A DNA stretch of 64,000 nucleotides from Acanthaster planci. Taxonomy: Eukaryota > Echinodermata > Asteroidea > Valvatida > Acanthasteridae. Within the stretch, counting starts at the first letter, position 1. Each line of letters begins with the position of its first letter. The stretch is from assembly GCF_001949145.1 (NCBI RefSeq), contig NW_019091398.1, forward strand, positions 1,580,751-1,644,750, written 5' to 3'. Below the pieces are notes generated by a model. The model saw nothing but the letters and a program-made list of their open reading frames with translations, searched no databases and was not told where the DNA came from. Position numbers and translations under genes: made by a program. Shown in pieces: positions 24,581-36,300 of this stretch.

Positions 24581-26067
24581 CTGGCCTTCAAAATTATTCT
24601 TGAACTTAGAACAAGTGTTTCAATGTGATGGCTTTGAGCCTATGGAAAATTTCGGCTCGACCTCAAGTAAAGAGCTTTTCCGCTTGGATTAGTTGCCTCT
24701 GTTAAGTGTAACGGGGATGCATCATCAGTACAACATCTACTGTATGAAATGGGAGTCAGGATGCGGATTTAAGGTTGAGTGCTGACACGTGCAAAGTCTC
24801 TTTAAGATTCCTTCAAAAACAGACGGAACCCTTCGGTACAAAATTTAGCTTGATCTATTGACCACTGTTGGTTTGTGAGGGCCACCTTTAATCTGTGTAG
24901 ATGTATTTCCCAAACTTACTGGATATGCCTCACATTGAATACAATTGGAAATCTCCACAGTGCAGATGTTAAGCACAGTTGGTTTATTCCCTGTTCATTT
25001 TGTGTACTTATTTTTTTATTACCCCGTTACTAAATTGTATTGCAAAAAGGGAGAGTGTAGGGAATGGAAGTTACTTTGGCATTTTCATTGTACCAGAGTT
25101 CTGGGAAGACTTGTATCCTTGTACATGTGTTTAAATTTATGTCGACCAGAAGTGATGAAAGGAAAATTAAAGCCTACCGGTCAAGAAATCTTTTGTTTTA
25201 ATTTCACAGGAAATACGTGTGTTTGACCCTGTGCAGAATTTGCGACTATGATTCAGAAATTTCCCCCAAGAAATCTCTGTAGGTGCATCCTCTGTCTTCC
25301 ACCTTGCACGTAAATTTGTGGGCACCGTACAGGTGCAATTTAAAATTGCCCAAAGTTATATGAGACTGACTCATGCATGATTCAGCCTTTAACATTGCGA
25401 ACATTGTACATGCCACGCAAACGGTTTTTATCTTAAGGTTTAGGAAACGGGATTTATGTAAACGAGATGGGTAGGTTTGTTCTTCGCCTCCGTGTTTGTT
25501 TACTTTGTGTAGAGCGCTTGTATTACCGAAATGTGGCGTTATTTCCCAATGTCATCGCATTGATATTGTTACAAGTGCATGTGTTTATACTATTTTTTTT
25601 AAAAGGAGTGCTAGGTAAAAACGGATGAACATTTGTTTGTGTGTGCCTAATGTGGGTGTGGATCTCAGTGGCTTATTTATATTGGCGGGGATGCGTACTA
25701 ATTAAGCGAGTGTGTATGAATGCTGACTGCGTACATCTGAGTTTTCACCTTGGGTCCGTTGGTGACGGGAGACGAGGCACCGAAGTTTATTCATCTATTC
25801 GGCCGCCTCAAAAATGGCGAGTGAAGAAAGCCACAGTTTTCAATGCTGGATAGCTCCTATAATGTGGGTTCCCGTCATGTGTTCTTTTGGCAACCCATTT
25901 TTACCTATCGAAACCATTGATGAGAGAATAGAATGGATGATATACATGTAATTCGATAATTATGACGTATGATCTTGAGGGACAAGTCCTGCCTCTGTGA
26001 AATACAAATATTGGGAGAGCTCACAATTCCAAATGGTTTGCTGTTTGGAATGTTTCTCGACAGCTTT

Positions 26068-26073
26068 AATAAA
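26068..26073 (+). terminator. Candidate poly(A) signal for SF3B6 (AATAAA)
   Basis: The first canonical AATAAA I noticed downstream of the SF3B6 stop (24580). A weaker ATTAAA at 25166-25171 is closer. Which one is used cannot be told from sequence. The interval 24581-26220 otherwise shows no gene. Confidence 0.35.
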
Positions 26074-26222
26074 GATGTGTCAAATCAGCATCTTATTTTG
26101 TGTATAATTTATATCACCTTTTTATTGGTTTGTTTTTTGAGCTTTTCTTGTCCTCATTTGGTTGACTAGTTTTATGTGATTGAATACATACAGTCCAACA
26201 CTGATAAGAAGAGCACTGTAAT

Positions 26223-26456
26223 CAGAGGTAGATCTACAGGGGGTTGCAACCTCCCCCCCCACCCCTTCAGCTGCGGATGAAATGGAACTACCAGTGAAAT
26301 GACAGAAAATGAGTAGGTCTACCCAAAAAAGTCCTGCACGAGGATTGCGTTGTCCATCTATCTATCTACATGTATAGTTGAACAAAATGTCATGTACATC
26401 GATTTCGGGATCCCTTCAACCCCCCCCCCCTTTCCCAAAAGCTAGATCCGTCCCTG
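26223..26456. mobile_element. Small inverted-repeat element with GGATCTA ends and C-homopolymers
   Basis: The left end, CAGAGGTAGATCTACAGGGGG, pairs with the reverse complement of the right end (CAGGGACGGATCTAGC). Short runs of 8 and 11 C lie just inside each end. It is about 234 bp with no coding capacity. The inverted ends are imperfect, so the call is tentative. Confidence 0.42.
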
Positions 26457-27073
26457 GTTATACAAAGTCATGGATATAACAAGGGCAGTTTAGGTCCGAA
26501 GTCTGCTTTTCTTTATCTTCTGTTACTGATGCGTGAATTTACCTTTCATAAAAAAGTAATCCCAAAAAGCCTTGTTTAATACAATGTTCCAATGTTCTCT
26601 TTATATAGTACTATGCATTACACGTTCCTTTGATTGCAGCCCCCTTTTCCCAATTATCATCATTAATTTACTGTTACTTCCCTAAACGAGCACCTTTGAA
26701 TACATTACTATATTGTAACGAACTAACGTGCGCTTATGAATCTACATGTACATACACGAACAGCGCCGACCCAGAGTCACATGCGGAACGCGAGCGATTT
26801 TTTTTTCATGCTGTAGCGGCCAATCAGCGAGGTCGTGCTGGTATTCATGATGTCAGCCCACTTCGGGGTTTCCCGTGTGAGTATGCCCCATTAAAGTTAA
26901 ACATTTCCTTTCGATTGAATGTTCAGTCACCGTACTTTCCGCAGTCTTTCTTGAAAAATCAGTGTGTCCAGTTGTCGCTGCAGTGGGGCTTTTCTTAGTC
27001 AGGAAACGTTTGCACCGCCATCGAACAGCACTGTCATTTCCAAAATAGTTACTGATATGTTTTGTGATTCTGT

Positions 27074-27106
27074 CCAGGGCAAAAGAAAAATATGGAAACT
27101 GCAAAG
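27074..27106 (+). promoter_or_regulatory. Upstream block shared by the two GPCR genes (gene A copy)
   Basis: CCAGGGCAAAAGAAAAATAT followed by GGAAACTGCAAAG lies about 160 bases upstream of the gene A ATG. A closely similar block (CCAGGGTAGACGAAAAATAAG then GAAACTGTAAA) is at 46830-46861, about 140 bases upstream of the gene B ATG. Both genes also have a GCCAATCA box further upstream (26819-26826 and about 46512-46519). This may be conserved promoter or 5' UTR retained since duplication. Confidence 0.4.
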
Positions 27107-27266
27107 ACGAATGCTTACCACGTATTTTGTAACAGAAACATAAGGTGTGGTGTTACTTCCTTGAACTTATAATTTATTCGGTTCCTTCTGTGAAAGAAAG
27201 ACTGTATTCTCTTCTGATTCTGTCGGTGAAACTGCACAGAAAATCAACACCCGTTCGCCTTGCACG

Positions 27267-27366
27267 ATGGATTTCGTTGAGCCTGTAGCTTCGAGTCAAC
27301 GATCCATTTTGGTCTTCGTGTACTTGTTCGCTATCGTCTGTGGCTTTCAAACCACCTCGGCAGCTG
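27267..27366 (+). CDS. Gene A exon 1: signal peptide
   Basis: ATG 27267 opens a 33-residue exon ending in phase 1 (GCTG/GTAAGT). After [13 protein letters not shown] comes a hydrophobic core ([14 protein letters not shown]), then QTTSAA, a plausible cleavage region. Gene B exon 1 (46999-47098) has the same length, phase and QTTSA ending, which supports this start in both genes. Confidence 0.85.
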
Positions 27367-30300
27367 GTAAGTTGTGTCATTTGGGGCAAATGCTTTCGCA
27401 TTCGGGAGTTGGGAATGCCAACCGCGCCACATGGAGATGCATGTACGTACATGTATTATGGACGGTCAGGACAGCGTGATTCAAGGCGTGGTGTACGACA
27501 ATGAGGTTGTTCACTCATTGCAAACAGGCTTCGTGCCAAAGAATTTTCCGCTAACGCATGTTAGGTGAAATGACTTTAAAAACTGGGGAAATCTCGCGTG
27601 AGCAGTAATTCGACGACTAGTGAATGCCTATAAGAATAGACACCAACTGTGATTGCACCACGTCCGCATAGCGTTGCAGACGCGTGCGTTGAATGCATCT
27701 TTATTGAACAAGGTGTTCTGATTTGTACGGCGAACGTCATGTCACCCACCGTGACGGATGGCTCCGTCCTCAGATACCATGGCTGTTAGCGTTGTCAAAA
27801 AGAACAATTCGTGCGTGAAGCACCTTAATTTCCCTTTGTTCTTATTTTCTTTTGTATTTTTGGTTGGAATTATGTATGTTTTATTTTGTGTTAGGTTGGG
27901 GTGTCTGTGTATTTGTGTAAAGCATTTAGTGGTTGGCATAATGTTGTAACATGCATCGTGGCATTTCTCCACCAGTTATGACATACATGTATATACAAGC
28001 AACGACAAAACTCGTCAATAGCTTCAAAGTGGAAACAATGGGCACCACAGAGGGTTTGCGCACCGAAAGTTTGTTTAAAGACCATGTTTCCTCATAGCTT
28101 TCCTTTTGAGATATACATATACCTCTTTTGGGAAGTTGCGTCACCTAGTTTGCTCATACTTTTTGCAGCACAGGGCATAATTTTTTTCTGATGTCCTTTC
28201 GACAGGGAATTAATTTTAGACGTTCTGAAATACTAGTCAATAGCATACAGATTACTACATAGCCAGCAACTAATTGTCGGTGTCATTATTTTCCTTAAAT
28301 ATATTCATATACGTCCACTTACGTCGATTCAAGTTCAGCCACTATTTGACAAAGATCGTTTGCAATCGCCTAAAGGCCTAATAAAACGTCGAAATGTCAA
28401 GAATCTCATGAAGAGCGATCGACACTACAAAGAGCATTCGCCAACGCAACTATGTATATGACGCCGTCCACGACAGGACCAACACCAAGGAATCTAGCTT
28501 TATAATGTGTTACATTGCGTGCCTAGATTTTGCCAAAACATTTGACAACTAGTGTTCCTCGATCCGTGAGAAACGTCTAGTGTTTTGACAGCCGTCAGCC
28601 TTTGAGACAGATTATGAGTTTCCTTGGTGTAATTCTTCATGGGGAATAGGCCTATTTTTAACGGATTGCATTGAGTGGTGTCCCTTAAGAGGAAAATTTT
28701 TGGCCCTATTCATATGAATTATTTCTATCAATGATAAACAAGGATATCCAGTATTAGATTACATGCCGCGACTGTATAACACCGATCAGTGGATTCTATA
28801 CACAATTGTATCAGGAGGAATATAAGCATTCTTGGTGATCAGTAAAAATCGTACCGGTTGTTGCTTGAATTCAGCATTAGCAAGTGCAAAATCGTTAGAA
28901 TGAAAGAAAACACCCTGCAAGAAAAGCATGGTGAAAAATATCCCGGTATTGTGATTAATTTAAAAAGATTTTACATTTGGAATGACCAGGGTAACGAAAT
29001 ATAGAGAAAGTGCAACAAAATGTTGGGTTTCATTGAACGGTCCTTCTCAAACTATATTCTTGCCAAAATAAAAAAAATGCTTTGCATTTAAGGGTTTTGT
29101 TAATCATGACGCCTGACTTTTTGTCAAAATGAATAAATAATTCACATACAAAAGGCCAGGAAGTTTGCCGCCTATAGACCAAACTAAAACCTTTTTGCAT
29201 CTTGTAAGAAAGCTTGAAATGGCTGTGTAGCCGTTATATTGTGCTTTTTTTAAGTGATCGTAAAGTTTTGTTAGAAACATTGACTGGAAAAAATACATCG
29301 GATATGGGCATTAGATGAGCATTGGATGAGGCATTGGAAGCTTAATGAATATCCGCATTCATGTTTGTTTAAAATACTGGCATAACCTGTCACAGGAAAA
29401 TGGCAACCACCTCCAGATAACCCAGACTTCAGTGAGGATGGGTTATGTCACAAAAATGCGGGTTTTTAGAAACATGATATTCAGTCACAACAATTCTTGA
29501 TTCTTGAAAACTTGCCGTCAGTGGTATATTCCATCATGTATTTCTGAGAACTGTTATTGTTAAATTATTTCCGTATCTCTGACCAAAGATACATGGTGGC
29601 CCAATTCTGTCTCGTTCAAGTCAGTGTTATGCAGACGCTTGTACGACTATACCTGTCACCATATTACTCGGATTGTTGAGACATGGAAAAGTGCACGTGA
29701 AAACCAAATCACATATCACGGATTTCTAATAATATTTTTATTATAATTCAGTGTGAATTCATCGATCATGAAAATCCATTACAGATATTGGCTAGGGCAT
29801 TACTACGACTATACCTCAGTAATGCCACAGTGTGGGTTGTCTTTTATAGGAGTAAAAGGCACGTATCCTAGGTCAGCAAAGAAATTTCCTGACATTAAAC
29901 ACAAAACGTCGCGGTTGAAAAGCACGTTAAAAGCATCTAAAGAGCAGATTTGGGGTTAAAAAGCACGAAAATAATAAACAGTTCAGTCGTTGAATACTGA
30001 GACTTCAGAAGCACGAACACTGTCGCCCTCATAACGAAAGTGATTAACATTGCGACTTTTCACCACTCATCGAGCACGATTAGGTCTTTCAGCTAAAAAA
30101 GTACACTATGTCCGTGTTGTGGTTTCCGAGATTTGTGTATACTCTTCAACTGCCCAAAATAAGTTGTGTCAGTTCACTTTGGAGTAGTTCCTAACTGCGT
30201 AGTGCTTATTCTCCTACAGATGGAAACTATGATCTTGTGTTGGTGGCCGACCTGAGCAGACGCGAGATTTTCGTCGCCCCGGCGTTGACCTTCAACTTCA

Positions 30301-33300
30301 CACGGATCCCAGGTCTTGCCATCCAACCGTTCGACGTAGACTACGACCCCGTTGATGCCATGGTGTATTGGACAGACGGTAGGAACGCCATCAGCCGTGC
30401 GTTTTTGGATGGGTCTGGATTTGAGGTTTTGTTGTCTGATCTTGAAGGTAAACACATTCTCTCATGCTATACTATCCAAAAACGTGTTTGTATTCTCTGA
30501 TATATATATGTATACTGAATCGTGTTTATAACTCAACCGTAGATTTACGCTTAAAGGTGTTTGTTCTTTTCGCTCCTTTTGTTGTTTGGTACCGACTGGT
30601 GAGTTGCAAAGAGAAACTGACGTTACAAATAGAGAACAAATAACCTGACTGTTTTTCACGTAATCATCCGGCTTTTTTAGCCTAATATGTGATTTTTTGG
30701 TCGATGTTTCCGGATTAATACTACGTTTTTGACGCAGGCCGCCTACAGACATGGTTATTTTGGCAAAAGACGGGGACCTATACATGAAGCTGTCACAATA
30801 TTTATCGAATTCCTTTGCCTTGACTGGTGTTGAGATGATTTTGAAATCGGCCATTTTCCTCCATATCAGCTCCAGAGGGACTTCGTCTAGACATCGTGAA
30901 TCGTGTAATATACTGGACTGACAGTGGCAGCGATCTGATTGAGAGAGCTACCATGGACGGCCAGGAACGATCCGTGGTCGTCAACCTGACTCATCCGTCA
31001 TTGGGCGACGTAAAGCCAAGATCAATTGTTCTGGGCGCTGACAACAGGTCATTCAGTGCCTCGATTTCAAGTTGCCATATTTGTCCATTACAAAGACAGG
31101 AAAAAAATGTGTTTCATATTTCACTATTGAAACACTCCTCTGACCTTTTTTAATCGTCAATTTGTATTAAATCCAATATCAGTATGCTGCCGACAAGACA
31201 AAATTGGCAAAATACGGCAAAATGGGGATATCCAGACAGGACGGCTTTAGGCCTAAATATCTCGTCTTTCTGACACTACAAGTTTTCATCCGGGCAAAAT
31301 ATAAAATGTCTTCTCAGTTTTGCTTCTGATAATTCCAATACCCTTGTAGACAGGAGATCCGTTTTGTGCTGTTTGCGTGTTTTCTTGACCGCCTCTGAAA
31401 AGGGAAAACTACCTTCCAGAGAAACAAGCTTGCTCCTGGTATACAGGTTGATTGCCGTGGACGAATGAGAAAGGGGTGTTTGTCCTGTATAGAACCTCTC
31501 AGAAAGTAATTTTAGGAAAATTATTTTTGTTTGTTTATTTATTTGTTTACTTATATTTCATTCTTTGGTTATCATCTTGCCAACAAAGTGCTATAACAAA
31601 ACTGGACATTTCGATTGGTTTTTTATGACTTAGGTATCTTTACTGGACTGACTGGGGGGTCAACCCGAAGATTGAACGAAGTGCTACCGACGGATCTGAT
31701 CGACGAGTGTTGGTGGACACAAATCTCACATGGCCAAATGGTCTGGCTTTGGACCCCCAAGGTGATAAGTGTTGTGTGTTTGACTGTTGATATTGTTTGC
31801 TATCTCTCATTCGTACATGAACCTGTTTTCCTTCCAGAACACCAGACTAGCCATCTAAATGTTTATCCTCTCAACTGAGAACATTTTGTTCAGCTTCTTC
31901 ACTTGGCCTTAAAACTTGTGACACTCGGCAGAAATTAACACGTTATATACATACGTGCCAAACGGCATGCGGCGTGTCTTTTATAGTTTTAGTCACATGC
32001 GGGGGCTCTCTATTTAAGCTGCATATCACCTGTGGATTCAAGCCATGGAGCTTTTAATAGCTCCAAGTTCGAGTAAAGTGGAAATTGAGATAGCTTTCGC
32101 GCGCACGATGCTTAACTTTTACATGCACCGTACACAGGACAAAGACTGTACTGGTGCGACGCCCGCACACATCTCATCGAGTCATCCGATCTGCTAGGTG
32201 GTGATCGTCGAACGCTCCTAAATCTCCCCGTGGACTACGAACCTTTCGACATCGGTGTGTACAACGGCTGGGTATATTGGACAGACTGGGCCTTTAGGAC
32301 AATCGTTCGTCTGGATTCCATGCTTACAAGTGTAACTCGCCATGGTTCAAAAAGCTTTACAAGAGCTGGCGGACTTCGAATTTACAAAGGTAAGTTAATG
32401 AGTGTGAGAAATTGGTCCCCATATGATAATCCTACCATTTTCAATTTCATGGAGATTCGGAAGTGTCGAATCTCAAAGGACGAACGTAATCTATGATGAT
32501 CCCATTCATCTGGTGACGCACAACTGGCGTACTTTTTTAATGCTACGCTCTTTCAGTCACAAAGCCTGATGATCACTCACAAGTATGGACGGTAGGAAAA
32601 AAGCTCACAAGATTTCGACCACACTACATGACCAGAGCTGTAGGCATGTTTGTTTATTTGAGGTCTAACTCTCCTCCCCACTAGATCTCCGGAGAGCTAA
32701 TAACTCGGAGTGCTCATCATGTTTTCTTTCTCAGACATGATGGAAGACCACACTTGTCAGCAACTAATGCCTTGTCAGTACGGTGGGCGTTGCCGTCAGT
32801 ATTCTTCCCACTATGAATGCGTGTGCAGAGATGGATTTACGGGCACCAACTGCGGTATCTGTTTTTAAGTTCATTGTGCTTTTTGGTATTGGTGTGTTTC
32901 TTTGAGTATTTTGAATCCCAACAAAAAATTTAGTCCGGATATGCCCTTGATCTTACCGGGGTGCATTTATCCTGTGTCTCCTTCCGTATCTCACAGTGTT
33001 GTGATTATTTTTAAAGACCTACACTTTACCAAGGTAGGCAAATGTTGACTGACTTGTATGTTGAGCTTCCAGCTCCATAGATACCCCCATCCCTTTCGTG
33101 AATGCTGAATCCATGACTTCATTGCGTCACAGAAATCATGTATTTTCCAATTTAACCGTTTTGATCGATGACAGTTCAATTGCTGATTTTTGTTTCTGTT
33201 GTATTCTGGTATCTTTAGAGCTGGATCTTGTCTGTCCGGCCAGTTTCCAAGTTTTGGCCCAACCAGGTTTTACTGAAACCCATGTGAGCTGGAAGGAGCC

Positions 33301-36300
33301 GGTTTTAACCGGCTACGATGGACCAAGTAATGTTACTTCCAATGCCACTCCTGGTGCCGTATTTGACATAGGACTGCACGAAATTGTTTACCGCCAGAGG
33401 TTTGAGTCGTACCAAATTTTGTTACAGTGTTCTTTCACTGTAGAGGTTGTGGGTAAGTCATCTGTTCCAAGTAATTTACCACAGTCAAGAAGATAATGAG
33501 CAATCTGTTCATCCTCATCGCAGATAAAATCAATTTGCTTGATCTTTTACAAATTGGAGAGTGCCAACTGCATGTTGCCAATATTAAGGTTAAGTATATG
33601 AAGGAGAATAGCTATCTTCATAGGCAAAATGTAATATTTTTGAGGACAGACGAGCAAGCGTGCACCGATGAACTTCAAAAAAATATTTGTTTTTGAGCCA
33701 AAAGAGAGGAATTCAAATTGGTTTTCCATCAAGTTGAGCTTCTTAGAATCCCAGCTATCCGATTATCCAGCAAATAGTTCACTTTAGAGTTCCAGATTGA
33801 TTAATTCAACGAATACAACTTTAATCATAAATTGAATAGGATATAAATAGTATGAGAAATAGATCCCTTTGTTTGATTTAGGTCATATTTAGTTGTTCTA
33901 GGTGTCATTTCTTCCTAGCATAACCATTTTTCATGACTTTTACGCAAAGGTCGATGTGCATCGAACACCACTTATGAAGGCCCCAGAACCCTCACGTGGC
34001 TTGCAACAATTGCAGGTTTCACAGCAAAGTCTGTTGAGAGATGCCAGCTTTCAACGCAGAACGGTAATGGATTCAAGAAAATGTGTCTGTGTTTATTAGT
34101 GCATCGGTCAACGATATTTTGGTCTGTATTTCCTCTATGGAAAATTGTCACGCGAAACTGCACTGGTTTATTCCACTAAGTTGAGGTATTATAGACATTC
34201 AACAACCACGAACTAAAGTTTTATCATTTATTCTGCTTGCCTGCCTCCAAACGCAGCTGGTCAGCCTCTTGCTGTGAGGAACTGCTCAGTCGTAGGTCCG
34301 CCTGTGTTCTTTCAGTGGAACACGCACGAACTTCGTAGCTGCGGTGAGGCAAAGAATGAGGTCACCATTCAAGATGTTACAGAGGTATTGCAACTTAGTT
34401 TTGTTTTATAAATGTAACATTTCTAGAAGAACAGCTTCAGTCATATCTGTTAGACTGTACTTTGAAACAGCCAGCTGATCCCAATAATGGATGGTCAAGA
34501 GGTTGACTCATCTACACCTGTAAGCAGTACTACCTGAACAAGCTTTTAAACTTGTTCTCATAAACCTTCAGATGGTACCTGGTATACAGCGTCTATTCAA
34601 TTAAGTGGATAAAGGAAGCTTTTAAGCGTGCATATACACCCACCGTTGAATATTTGCCAATGTCAATGTTACTGACAGGTTGAAGTGAGTCAAGGAAACG
34701 TGGTTGAAGTGGCCGAATTTCTAGCAAACCAGACCTCGGAGTCAACTAAGGATGCCGAAGATGTGCGGGCAGTTTCTAAAATTTTGGAGAACATTGTCCA
34801 AGTTGAGTCTGGAGACGTTAAGGTAACACAGGATATCATTCTTCAAAAAAACGAGTACAGTTTCCCCTTTGCACTTTTAGATTTGTTGTTTGTTTTTTCT
34901 TTTTTTAAGAAACCTCTTGGAAGGAAAAGGGATTTATTTGAATATGAAAAATTGCCATTTGGTTAACCTATTTGATTTACGTTTTTTCCTCCTGAATTTC
35001 TGAAGGTAACGAGATCAGTGGTCAAGACTGTGAGCAATGTTATTCAGAGCGTAAAGACCACTCCCGATCAATCTGTTGATGATGCTGGTAGCTCGTCTGC
35101 CATCGTCCAGTCTGTGGAGACTCAAGTCTCCTTGACGCTTCAGCAGGAAGGTCAGGTCAGAATACAGCAGGACACTGTCCACGTCGAGGCGGTCAGTCTA
35201 GCCCTCAAAAAGGCCAGCGGCGGATTCAGCTTCGTGTCCACACCACAGTCTCCGGGTCAGCAAGATAGTTCAGATGGACGACAGAGAGGGACACTTACTG
35301 GTACCGAGGTTAAGACATTTGAAAATGCCAGTGACATACCGAAGGATGTGGTAGCTGCCATTGGGTTACCAGCTAACATTGTTGATTTGCTTCAGTCTTC
35401 CGATGGTTAGTGCTCTATGGAGATGTTTTGTATCCTGGTGTAATTTGCACATCTACTATTTGGGAGTTGCTTTAATTTTTGTTATTCCCTTTCGCAGATA
35501 ACAGCTCCAAGTCTCTTCGAGCTAGTTTCATCTTATACGCAGACGATACTTTGTTCAAGTCAGCAAAGATCGAGGGTTATGAAGAAGTGAATGGCTCCAG
35601 CGTCCGTATTGAAGGAGCAATTGTCTCACTTAATGTACAAGAGGTTGAGTTGGTCAACCTCACTGAACCAGTGGTTATTGAATTCCAGGTGAGATGTAGC
35701 ATATTGACAAGTCTTTGCGTGGTGGAGGAGATCACTCTGATGTAAGTGATCAACTAGTTCAACGGGGGATTTGAAACTATATGGTCAGCTTTCCAACGTG
35801 GACGAGAAGGCCTGCGTCGCATTTAGAGCACCCTACTAGGAAGTGTACAGTTGAATCTTAAACGAATATCGACTCCACCAGACACGTTCAATAGATAAAA
35901 TACACTCCGACTTTTCGACGGATAACGCCTCTTACTAACAACATTTCTGTTTTAAATTAAACGCTAAATGTTGCCTTATTATGCATAATTATGTAGCAGA
36001 AAGAGATAGGTCTGGTCAGTTGTGAAACTTCAAACCAATAGTTTTACGGTGATACAGGACAAAATTTCCTGATTAAGCAAATCATTATTATTTGCTAGAT
36101 AAGAAGTGTATGAAGAGGCCACACCCCTAAATGGGCACACCGTTTTGCAATGTTTTGACATTCTTTTTTTGCATTCGCTTTAAGGGAACGAAAACAGCTT
36201 TCAACAAAATTGTTGTTCTTCTCAATGCACACCAACAGACTCCTGCGATGAATGAAACGGAGAGGAACAGGACCACCATCCGCTGCGTCTTCTGGGATTT

